The position numbers were made by a program, and so were the translations under genes. From Hydractinia symbiolongicarpus (taxonomy: Eukaryota > Cnidaria > Hydrozoa > Anthoathecata > Hydractiniidae): a DNA stretch of 64,000 nt. The DNA lies in assembly GCF_029227915.1 (NCBI RefSeq), contig NC_079878.1, positions 2,170,001 to 2,234,000 of the forward strand, in the 5' to 3' direction. A model generated the notes under the pieces. That model was not told the DNA's origin and made no database searches. It was given only the letters and a program-made list of their open reading frames with translations. Positions 50,219-60,911 of this stretch are shown in pieces. Each line of letters begins with the position of its first letter. The stretch's first letter is position 1.

Positions 50219-51829
50219 TCTTTTTTACTCGCAATGCCACCGCATTATAATGGTCTCAACGTTGAATCAACATTAACCCTTGTGGTGCGGATCCCGCATA
50301 TATACGGGATAGCCACGGGCATTTTACAGTCACAAGCAATTTCAACAAACTGGTTTTGCTCAGATCTGGTAGTAAGACCAAAACAGTGCCCTTTGAAAAG
50401 AAAGTTCGGAGTCTAAAAGCGCTTTGTTGTGAAATTTCGGCCCTACAAAGTCAATAATTCATTCAAAAAATCTCTCCTCAAATTTTGCCTGCTCATGTTA
50501 CGGGCCATAACGTGCGCCCAATGCATTTGCTACACATCTAATGCTCGCAATCCGTTCTTGCGTTAAACTAAAATCAACTAAAGTCAACAGGCCCGGGGGT
50601 GCAGGGGGCAGCCCCCACCTTGTTCTTGAATTATAGTCAATTGAAGTAGGAATAAAAGTTGTGTCAAAATTGAGCTTTTTAACAAACGGACCGCACTACA
50701 AGGGTTAATACGAAGTTGAGAAGGAAAGAAATTTCAAAACTAACGCTAGTGCGGTATCGTCTGCAATCCTGTACCCGAGGTTTTTTGTACCTCAGAACGG
50801 TCTGTACTTACAACAGGCACAATTAGGAACAAGAATGTAATTTTATTAATTTGTCGACACAACTCTCTCTTTTTGTCAAAACCATTGTGTATTGAACTAA
50901 AATGTATCAAGTACTGCTGCGAGCAGTTTCTTTGAGCAAAAACTTTTGGTCCAAAATTCTTCTCGCCACGACAAATTTTTTAACGTTTGCAATAGTTAAA
51001 ATATATATGCACTCGTCAAAAAAGATATAAATTTTATGTTGTGTCTAAAATTAAACAGCTGTTTTGTCTTCCGCAATTATGAGAAAAACTTACGCGATTC
51101 CGAAAAAAAACGCTTTCTAATTTTCGCGCATTTTTACGATTTGCGCGCGAATACGCAATCAGTAAGATAATGGGATGGTTAAGCACAAACAAAACACGTT
51201 TAAGCAAAATTCTTTTTATTGTTAACTTCTTTATAAACAGATTATAATTGGAGGTTGGAGTGAACTTCTGTAGTCCATCGACATCTGCTACTTCTGCAAT
51301 GTTAACTAAATTTTAAGAGAGTGTTGGATTCAATCCCATGCACTACAAACTTCACGGTTTCAAGTGGCAGTTTTTATGAGACAAATCATTATTCCGGCTC
51401 AGATTTATCTAACTGATTAATCTTTGTTGATCATTGCGAATGGTGATCAACAACTGTGTGAAAATACATTCCAAATATTAGAACAGATAGTTTGCTGTTG
51501 ATTCTTTTTCCCGAAGAATTACCTCCGTCTTCAATTCTGTTCAATTATCGTAACTGAATTACCAATTAAGCGCCGCAGGGGGGGGGGGCATATATTAATT
51601 TTCAAACTATTATTATTACTATTATTTACCCAGGATAGCGTTTTCAGTTTCTATAGGAACTTTTATCAATGAGGGTCCTGCGAAGGGGGTCCTAATGCAT
51701 TTAAAGGTCCCATTTCAGCTACGGAAGGCGTGCAAGCACAACAACCGCTCAACTAGACAACCGCCCATTCTTATGCTGAACGTTAAGCAGAAATGATCTG
51801 TTCTGCCCAATCTTAGGACACTGCCCAAT
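50219..51829 (+). repeat. Left arm of a 1611-bp inverted duplication
   Basis: Position x in this arm pairs with 105219 minus x in 53390-55000. Every stretch I compared matched without mismatch or indel, and ORFs 50234-50416 and 54803-54985 encode the same 60 codons. The arm contains a TTAA-flanked MITE, a G-run of nine or ten bases near 51580 and half of another MITE at its inner end. Confidence 0.93.
50277..50704. mobile_element. piggyBac-type MITE with TTAA duplication, 428 bp
   Basis: TTAA at 50273-50276 and 50705-50708 flanks terminal repeats CCCTTGTGGTGCGG and CCGCACTACAAGGG (one mismatch). TTAA targets with CCC-starting ends are the piggyBac signature. The interior carries CCCGCATATATACGGGA and a GC-rich GGGTGCAGGGGGCAGCCCCC, with no transposase. 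The mirror copy is at 54515-54942. Confidence 0.82.
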
Positions 51830-52020
51830 CTTTGGACATTTAAATGCCCAGTCTTAAGATTGGACTTGTTCTCTTTGACTTCCACAATTGTTCTAAGATT
51901 GGACATGTACGTCCATAGATTGGGCAGTCCAGTCTTAAGACTGACAAGCCATTTGTCACTGTCCGAAGATTGGCCTGGCCAGCCTTAAGACGGTGCGCGT
52001 TCTAAGATTGGGCAGAACAG
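51798..52020. mobile_element. MITE built of CCCAATCTTAG motifs, 223 bp
   Basis: Ends CTGTTCTGCCCAATCTTAG and CTAAGATTGGGCAGAACAG are perfect inverted repeats. The interior repeats AAGATTGGAC and TCTTAAGA motifs in both orientations. The inner breakpoint of the large inverted duplication (51829) falls inside it, and only its outer part recurs in the right arm at 53390. Confidence 0.75.
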
Positions 52021-52060
52021 ATGGATTAAACTGTAACACATATTTGGGCATATTACCTTA

Positions 52061-53377
52061 AGGGAAGAAATTTTCGCGGGAATTTAATTTCGCGGTTGAT
52101 CAAAACGATTTTTTTCGCGGAATTTAATTTCGCGGTCGAGAAAAAAATATAATTTTCGCGGTCGAGAAAAAATAGTCTTTCTAAATTGTTAATTACTCGT
52201 TACATTCATCATCGATAATGAAGTCAAATGCGTTTCTATCAAAGTCTTCTTCGAACCCCCATTCTGCATCATCATCATTGTCGTCGTCATCTTCATCATT
52301 TTCTACGATTTCGTTTACGTATCCTTCCCGTATCTCGTCCGATACTTCGATGAAGCTGGGCTGGTTAGCAATCTCATCCGGTGACATAGCCAACGGCGCT
52401 ATCTCATTAAACGGGTCGACGCTTGGTAGATTCAACTTTCCTTTCTTTATCGCATCATAAATTCCAGCAATTTTCCAACCTTTAACAATAACATCAACAC
52501 CAGCTACTGAGGCGATGTGATTGTAGTAGTCCACAATCCAACTTGCATGTAATGGTTTCATAGTCGTTAGTTTGAACTCAATGTTGATGTTTTCCACTTT
52601 TACTCCAGCATCAAGGGCGTTCTGAACCTGTTGTGTGTACCAATCAGAAAACTTGCTTTTCATGAATTTCTTGCAATGGCCGTTTACTGTTAAATCCAGC
52701 GGCTGGAATAGATGGGTCATATTGTTGGGTACCATGATGAAAAATATGTTATTTCGTGTTAAGTGAGACGTGACTTCGTCGGTGATTTGGCCACGAAACA
52801 CATCGAATACCAAGAGAGCTGCTTGGTCTGGCTTTCCCAGTGCTTCTCGCTGAGCCTTGACATATGGTAGAATAACCTCATCGATAACTTTTATTGATTC
52901 TGCTGTATTACTGAAGTGTTTTGGGTTAACACTCAAGCTAAATGAATCAGGGAATTTGAATCTTGGGAGACTTTGGGTAGTCTTTCCGCCGTAAATAAGT
53001 TGGATTGGTAGGAAGCTTCCATCCAATGTGACCACAAAGGTAGCTGTTATGCAACGTTTATCAGATGAGCCTGCGATTCCGATAGACTTTGTGCCTTTTT
53101 TGGCCAATGTATGGTTGCCGCTTGGTACGTACTTGAGTGGAGTTTGGTCCAAATTCATTACGAGACTGTCTGGAATGTTATGTTCTTCGACAAGGGATAC
53201 GATATCATGCAAATAGAGTAGAATTTAATTTCGCGGTCAACAAATTTCGAAAAATTTCGCGGGAATTTAATTTCGCGGTCGGTGAATTTTTAAAATTTTC
53301 GCGGGAAGAAAATTTCGCGGTTTTTTCCAAAAACCGCGAAAACCGCGAAATTTTCTTCCCGCGAAAATTTCTTCCCT
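52061..53377 (-). mobile_element. pogo/Tigger-like DNA transposon, 1317 bp, TA target duplication
   Basis: Ends AGGGAAGAAATTTTCGCGGG and CCCGCGAAAATTTCTTCCCT are perfect inverted repeats flanked by TA on both sides. Subterminal zones repeat TTTAATTTCGCGG several times, and the right end folds into a long hairpin around 53300-53377. It encodes the DDE ORF at 52193-53212 and little else, so it is shorter than autonomous relatives and lacks room for the N-terminal helix-turn-helix region. It sits exactly in the spacer of the inverted duplication. Confidence 0.88.
52193..53212 (-). pseudogene. DDE transposase fragment (CENP-B/pogo family), N-terminally truncated
   Basis: Open for 339 codons, with the first ATG only at residue 19, just before the first catalytic motif. 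Triad residues are visible: NLDQTP (D22), VFDVFRGQ (D137) and LFQPLDLTVNG (D173). The spacing fits the DDE_1 superfamily endonuclease domain. C-terminal residues about 300-335 are a long Asp/Glu run. The CENP-B-type DNA-binding N-terminus (about 150-200 residues in relatives) is absent and cannot fit within the element's right end. It is therefore probably not a working transposase alone, though the intact frame suggests recent truncation or a split role. Confidence 0.85.
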
Positions 53378-53389
53378 TAATAATTATTT

Positions 53390-55000
53390 ATTGGGCAGTG
53401 TCCTAAGATTGGGCAGAACAGATCATTTCTGCTTAACGTTCAGCATAAGAATGGGCGGTTGTCTAGTTGAGCGGTTGTTGTGCTTGCACGCCTTCCGTAG
53501 CTGAAATGGGACCTTTAAATGCATTAGGACCCCCTTCGCAGGACCCTCATTGATAAAAGTTCCTATAGAAACTGAAAACGCTATCCTGGGTAAATAATAG
53601 TAATAATAATAGTTTGAAAATTAATATATGCCCCCCCCCCCTGCGGCGCTTAATTGGTAATTCAGTTACGATAATTGAACAGAATTGAAGACGGAGGTAA
53701 TTCTTCGGGAAAAAGAATCAACAGCAAACTATCTGTTCTAATATTTGGAATGTATTTTCACACAGTTGTTGATCACCATTCGCAATGATCAACAAAGATT
53801 AATCAGTTAGATAAATCTGAGCCGGAATAATGATTTGTCTCATAAAAACTGCCACTTGAAACCGTGAAGTTTGTAGTGCATGGGATTGAATCCAACACTC
53901 TCTTAAAATTTAGTTAACATTGCAGAAGTAGCAGATGTCGATGGACTACAGAAGTTCACTCCAACCTCCAATTATAATCTGTTTATAAAGAAGTTAACAA
54001 TAAAAAGAATTTTGCTTAAACGTGTTTTGTTTGTGCTTAACCATCCCATTATCTTACTGATTGCGTATTCGCGCGCAAATCGTAAAAATGCGCGAAAATT
54101 AGAAAGCGTTTTTTTTCGGAATCGCGTAAGTTTTTCTCATAATTGCGGAAGACAAAACAGCTGTTTAATTTTAGACACAACATAAAATTTATATCTTTTT
54201 TGACGAGTGCATATATATTTTAACTATTGCAAACGTTAAAAAATTTGTCGTGGCGAGAAGAATTTTGGACCAAAAGTTTTTGCTCAAAGAAACTGCTCGC
54301 AGCAGTACTTGATACATTTTAGTTCAATACACAATGGTTTTGACAAAAAGAGAGAGTTGTGTCGACAAATTAATAAAATTACATTCTTGTTCCTAATTGT
54401 GCCTGTTGTAAGTACAGACCGTTCTGAGGTACAAAAAACCTCGGGTACAGGATTGCAGACGATACCGCACTAGCGTTAGTTTTGAAATTTCTTTCCTTCT
54501 CAACTTCGTATTAACCCTTGTAGTGCGGTCCGTTTGTTAAAAAGCTCAATTTTGACACAACTTTTATTCCTACTTCAATTGACTATAATTCAAGAACAAG
54601 GTGGGGGCTGCCCCCTGCACCCCCGGGCCTGTTGACTTTAGTTGATTTTAGTTTAACGCAAGAACGGATTGCGAGCATTAGATGTGTAGCAAATGCATTG
54701 GGCGCACGTTATGGCCCGTAACATGAGCAGGCAAAATTTGAGGAGAGATTTTTTGAATGAATTATTGACTTTGTAGGGCCGAAATTTCACAACAAAGCGC
54801 TTTTAGACTCCGAACTTTCTTTTCAAAGGGCACTGTTTTGGTCTTACTACCAGATCTGAGCAAAACCAGTTTGTTGAAATTGCTTGTGACTGTAAAATGC
54901 CCGTGGCTATCCCGTATATATGCGGGATCCGCACCACAAGGGTTAATGTTGATTCAACGTTGAGACCATTATAATGCGGTGGCATTGCGAGTAAAAAAGA
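53390..55000 (-). repeat. Right arm of the 1611-bp inverted duplication, ends at the gap
   Basis: Reverse complement of 50219-51829. It stops at the first N, so the true outer end is unknown and the arm may be longer. The mirrored MITE lies at 54515-54942. Confidence 0.93.
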
Positions 55001-55500
55001 NNNNNNNNNNNNNNNNNNNNNNNNNNNNNNNNNNNNNNNNNNNNNNNNNNNNNNNNNNNNNNNNNNNNNNNNNNNNNNNNNNNNNNNNNNNNNNNNNNNN
55101 NNNNNNNNNNNNNNNNNNNNNNNNNNNNNNNNNNNNNNNNNNNNNNNNNNNNNNNNNNNNNNNNNNNNNNNNNNNNNNNNNNNNNNNNNNNNNNNNNNNN
55201 NNNNNNNNNNNNNNNNNNNNNNNNNNNNNNNNNNNNNNNNNNNNNNNNNNNNNNNNNNNNNNNNNNNNNNNNNNNNNNNNNNNNNNNNNNNNNNNNNNNN
55301 NNNNNNNNNNNNNNNNNNNNNNNNNNNNNNNNNNNNNNNNNNNNNNNNNNNNNNNNNNNNNNNNNNNNNNNNNNNNNNNNNNNNNNNNNNNNNNNNNNNN
55401 NNNNNNNNNNNNNNNNNNNNNNNNNNNNNNNNNNNNNNNNNNNNNNNNNNNNNNNNNNNNNNNNNNNNNNNNNNNNNNNNNNNNNNNNNNNNNNNNNNNN
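55001..55500. other. Assembly gap, 500 N
   Basis: Exactly 500 unknown bases, a typical placeholder length. It joins the inverted duplication to the satellite. ORFs that run through it are artefacts. Confidence 1.
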
Positions 55501-57142
55501 ATCGCGGGTTTTCGTTTGCCGGCGATTAAACCGCATTCATTAAGCGTCTCATCAAAAATGAAAACATTTCTGAAAACTGCAAGTCTCATGGGCTTTAGTG
55601 GTAAAATAATAATTTAAAAAATCGTTCGTGAAATGAGTTTACTCCCTGGGTACTTTCTTTGTCTACTTTTGACTATACGGGCCGAGTCCAGGATTTACGG
55701 GAAATCGCAGGTTTTCGTTTGCCGGCGATTAAACTCCTTTTATTCAGCGTCTCATCAAAAATGAAAACATTTTTGATAACTACAAGTCTCATGCTTTTTA
55801 GTGGTGAAAAGATAATTTAAATAATCGTTTTGAAAATGAGTTTACTCACAGGGTACTTTCTTTGTATACATTCGACTATACGAGCCAAGCCCGGGATTTA
55901 CGGGAAATCGCGGGTTTTCGTTTGCCGGCGATTAAACCACTTTTATTAAGCGTCTCATCAAAAACGAAAACATTTCTGAAAACTACAAGTCTCATGCGTT
56001 TTAGTGGTGAAAAAATAATTTAAAAAATCGTTCGGGAAATCAGTTTACTCCCTGGGTACTTTCTTTATATACATTCAACTATACGGGCCAAGCCCGGGAT
56101 TTACGGGAAGTCGCGGTTTGTCGTTTGCCGGCGATTAAACTTCTTTTATTCAGCGTCTCATCAAAAATGAAAACATTTTTAAAAACTACATTTCTCATGG
56201 GCTTTAGTGGTGAAATAATAATTTATAAAATCGTTCGGGAAATGAGTTTACTCCCTGGGTACTTTCTTTGTATACTTTTGACTATACGGGCCGAGTCCGG
56301 GATTTACGGGAAATCGCAGGATTTCATTTGCCGGCGATTAAACTTCTTTTACTCAGAGTCTCATCAAAAATGAAAAGATTTTTGTAAACTACAAGTCCCA
56401 TGCGTTTTAGTGTTGAAAAAATAATTTAAAAAATCGTTCGGGAAATGAGTTTACTCCCTGGGTACTTTCTTTGTATACTTTTGACTATACGGACCGTGTC
56501 CGGGGTTTACGGGAAATGGCGGGTTTTTGTTTGCCGGAAATTAAACTTCTTTTATTCAGCGTCTCATCAAAAATAAAAACATTTTTGAAAACTACAAGTC
56601 TCATGCGTTTTAGTGGTGAAAAGATAATTTTAAAAATCGTTTTGGAAATGAGTTTACTCACAGGGTACTTTCTTTGTATACATTTGACTATACGGGCCAA
56701 GCCCGGGATTTACGGGAAATCGCGGGTTTTCGTTTGCCGGCGATTAAACCACTTTCATTAAGCGTCTCATCAAAAATGAAAACATTTCTAAAAATTACAA
56801 GTCTCATGCGTTTTAGTGGTGAAAAAAAAATTTAAAAAATCGTTCGGGAAATGAGTTTACTCCCTGGGTACCTTCTTTGTATACTTTTGACTATACGGCC
56901 GAGTCCGGGATTTACGGGAAATCGCGGCTTTTCGTTTGCCGGCGATTAAACCGCATTCATTAAGCGTCTCATCCAAAATGAAAACATTTCTGAAAACTGC
57001 AAGTCTCATGGGCTTTAGTGGTAAAATAATAATTTAAAAAATCGTTCGTGAAATGAGTTTACTCCCTGGGTACTTTCTTTGTATACTTTTGACTATACGG
57101 GCCGAGTCCAGGATTTACGGGAAATCGCAGGTTTTCGTTTGC

Positions 57143-60100
57143 CGGCGATTAAACTCCTTTTATTCAGCGTCTCATCAAAAATGAAAACATTTTTGATAAC
57201 TACAAGTCTCATGCGTTTTAGTGGTGAAAAGATAATTTAAATAATCGTTTTGAAAATGAGTTTACTCACAGGGTACTTTCTTTGTATACATTCGACTATA
57301 CGGGCCAAGCCCGGGATTTACGGGAAATCGCGGGTTTTCGTTTGCCGGCGATTAAACCACTTTTATTAAGCGTCTCATCAAAAATGAAAACATTTCTGAA
57401 AACTACAAGTCCCATGCGTTTTAGTGGTGAAAAAATAATTTAAAAAATCGTTCGGGAAATCAGTTTACTCCCTGGGTACTTTCTTTATATACATTCAACT
57501 ATACGGGCCAAGCCCGGGATTTGCGGGAAGTCGCGGGTTGTCGTTTGCCGGAGATTAAACTTCTTTTATTCAGAGTCTCATCAAAAATGAAAAGATTTTT
57601 TTAAACTACAAGTCCCATGCGTTTTAGTGTTGAAAAAATAATTTAAAAAATCGTTCGGGAAATGAGTTTACTCCCTGGGTACTTTCTTTGTATACTTTTG
57701 ACTATACGGACCGAGTCCGGGTTTTACGGGAAATGGCGGGTTTTTGTTTCCCGGAAATTAAACTTCTTTTATTCAGCGTCTCATCAAAAATGAAAACACT
57801 TTTAAAAATACAAGTCTCATGCGTTTTAGTGGTGAAAAAATAATTTTAAAAAATCGTTCGGGAAATGAGTTTACACCCTGGGTACTTTTTTTGTATACTT
57901 TTGACTATACGGGCCCAGTCCGGGATTTACGGGAAATCGTGGGTTTTCGTGTGCCGGCGATTAAACTTCTTTTATTCAGCGTCCCATAAAAATGAAAGCA
58001 ATTTTAAAAACTACAAGTCTCATGCGTTTTAGTGGTGAAAAAATAATATAAAGAATCGTTCGGGAAATGAGTTTACTCCCTGGGTACTTTCTTTGTATAC
58101 TTTTGACTATACGGGCCGAGTCCGGGGTTTACGGGAAATGGCGGGTTTTCGTTTGCCGGCGATTAAACCTCTTTTAATAAGCGTCTCATCAAAAATGAAA
58201 ACATTTTTGAAAACTACAAGTCTCATGCGTTTTAGTGGTGAAAAAATAATTTAAAAATTTGTTTAGGAAATGAGTTTAATCACAGGGTACTTTCTTTGTA
58301 TACATGGGAAATGAGTTTACTCACAGGGTACTTTCTTTGTATACATTCGACTATACGGGCCAAGCCCGGGATTTACGGGATATCGCGGGTTTTCGTTTGC
58401 CGGCGATTAAACCACTTTTATTAAGCGTCTCATCAAAAATGAAAACATTTCTGAAAACTACAGGTCTCATGCGTTTTAGTGGTGAAAAGATAATTTAAAA
58501 AATCGTTTTGGAAATGAGTTTACTCACAGGGTACTTTCTTTGTATACATTTGACTATACGGGCCAAGCGCGGGATTTACGGGAAATCGCGGGTTTTCGTG
58601 TGCCGGCGATTAAACCACTTTCATTAAGCGTCTCATCAAAAATGAAAACATTTCTAAAAAATACAAGTCTCATGCGTTTTAGTGGTGTAAAAAAAATTTA
58701 AAAAATCGTTCGGGAAATGAGTTTACTCCCTGGGTACCTTCTTTGTATACTTTTGACTATGCGGCCGAGTCCGGGATTTACGGGAAATCGCGGGTTTTCG
58801 TTTGCCGGCGATTAAACTACTTTCATTAAGCGTCTCATCAAAAATGAAAACATTTCTGCAAACTACAAGTCTCATGCGTTATAGTGGTGAAAAAATAATT
58901 TAAAAAATCGTTCCGGAAATGAGTTTACTCCCTGGGTACCTTCTTTGTATACTTTTGACTATACGGGCCGAGTCCGGGATTTACGGGAAATCGCGGGTTT
59001 TCGTTTGCCGGCGATTAAACTTCTTTTATTCAGCGTCTCATCAAAAATGAAAACACTTTTGAAAACTACAAGTCTCATGCGTTTTAGTGGTGAAAAAATA
59101 ATTTAAAAAATCGTTCGGGAAATGAGTTTACTCCCTCGTGTGCCGGCGATTAAATTTCTTTTATTCAGCGTCCCATCAAAAATGAAAACATTTTTAAAAA
59201 TTACAAGTCTCATGCGTTTTAGTGGTGAAAAGATACTTTAAAAAATCGTTTTGGAAATGAGTTTACTCACAGGGTACTTTCTTTGCATACTTTTGACTAT
59301 ACGGGCCGAGTCCGGGGTTTACGGGAAATGGCGGGTTTTCGTTTGCCGGCGATTAAATTTCTTTTAATAAGCGTCTCATCAAAAATGAAAACATTTTTGA
59401 AAACTACAAGTCTCATGCGTTTTAGTGGTGAAAAGATAATTTAAAAAATCGTTTTGGAAATGAGTTTACTCACAGGGTACTTTCTTTGCATACTTTTGAC
59501 TATACGGGCCGAGTCCGGGATTTACGGGAAATCGCGGGTTTTCGTTTGCCGGCGATTAAACCACTTTCATTAAGCGTCTCATCAAAAATGAAAACATTTC
59601 TAAAAAATACAAGTCTCATGCGTTTTAGTGGTGTAAAAAAAATTTAAAAAATCGTTCGAGAAATGAGTTTACTCCCTGGGTACCTTCTTTGTATACTTTT
59701 GACTATACGGCCGAGTCCGGGATTTACGGGAAATCGCAGGTTTTCGTTTGCCGGCGATTAAACTCCTTTTATTCAGCGTCTCATCAAAAATGAAAACATT
59801 TTTGATAACTACAAGTCTCATGCGTTTTAGTGGTGAAAAGATAATTTAAATAATCGTTCGGGAAATCAGTTTACTCCCTGGGTACTTTCTTTATATACAT
59901 TCAATTATACGGGCCAAGCCCGGGATTTACGGGAAGTCGCGGGTTGTCGTTTGCCGGCGATTAAACTTCTTTTATTCAGCGTCTCATCAAAAATGAAAAC
60001 ATTTTTAAAAACTACAAGTCTCATGGGCTTTAGTGGTGAAATAATAATTTATAAAATCGTTCGGGAAATGAGTTTACTCCCTGGGTACTTTCTTTGTATA

Positions 60101-60231
60101 CTTTTGACTATACGGGCCGAGTCCGGGATTTACGGGAAATCGCAGGTTTTCGTTTGCCGGCGATTAAACTTCTTTTATTCAGAGTCTCATCAAAAATGAA
60201 AAGATTTTTGTAAACTACAAGTCCCATGCGT
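57143..60231 (+). repeat. Left arm of the inverted satellite block (3089 bp)
   Basis: Position x pairs with 121143 minus x. Private variants are mirrored exactly, including the odd TATACATGGGAAATGAG junction at 58300 and the unique TTCAATTATACG at 59900. The spacer is 60232-60911. Confidence 0.93.
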
Positions 60232-60911
60232 TTTAGTGTTGAAAAAATAATTTAAAAAATCGTTCGGGAAATGAGTTTACTCCCTGGGTACTTTCTTTGT
60301 ATACTTTTGACTATACGGACCGAGTCCGGGGTTTACGGGAAATGGCGGGTTTTCGTTTGTCGGAAATTAAACTCCTTTTATTCAGCGTCTCATCAAAAAT
60401 AAAAACATTTTTGATAACTACAAGTCTCATGCGTTTTAGTGGTGAAAAGATAATTTAAATAATCGTTTTGAAAATGAGTTTACTCACAGGGTACTTTCTT
60501 TGTATACATTCGACTATACGGGCCAAGCCAGGGATTTACGGGAAATCGCGGGTTTTCGTTTGCCGGCGATTAAACCACTTTTATTAAGCGTCTCATCAAA
60601 AATGAAAACATTTCTGAAAACTACAAGTCTCATGCGTTTTAGTGGTGAAAAAATAATTTTAAAAATCGTTCGGGAAATCAGTTTACTCCCTGGGTACTTT
60701 CTTTATATACATTCAACTATACGGGCCAAGCCCGGGATTTACGGGAAGTCGCGGGTTGTCGTTTGCCGGCGATTAAACTTCTTTTATTCAGCGTCTCATC
60801 AAAAATGAAAACATTTTTAAAAACTACAAGTCTCATGGGCTTTAGTGGTGAAATAATAATTTATAAAATCGTTCGGGAAATGAGTTTACTCCCTGGGTAC
60901 TTTCTTTATAT

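Noticed and set aside
54943-55617. Long ORFs of about 200 codons spanning 55001-55500
   Set aside because: They consist almost wholly of N and exist only because the gap has no stop codons.
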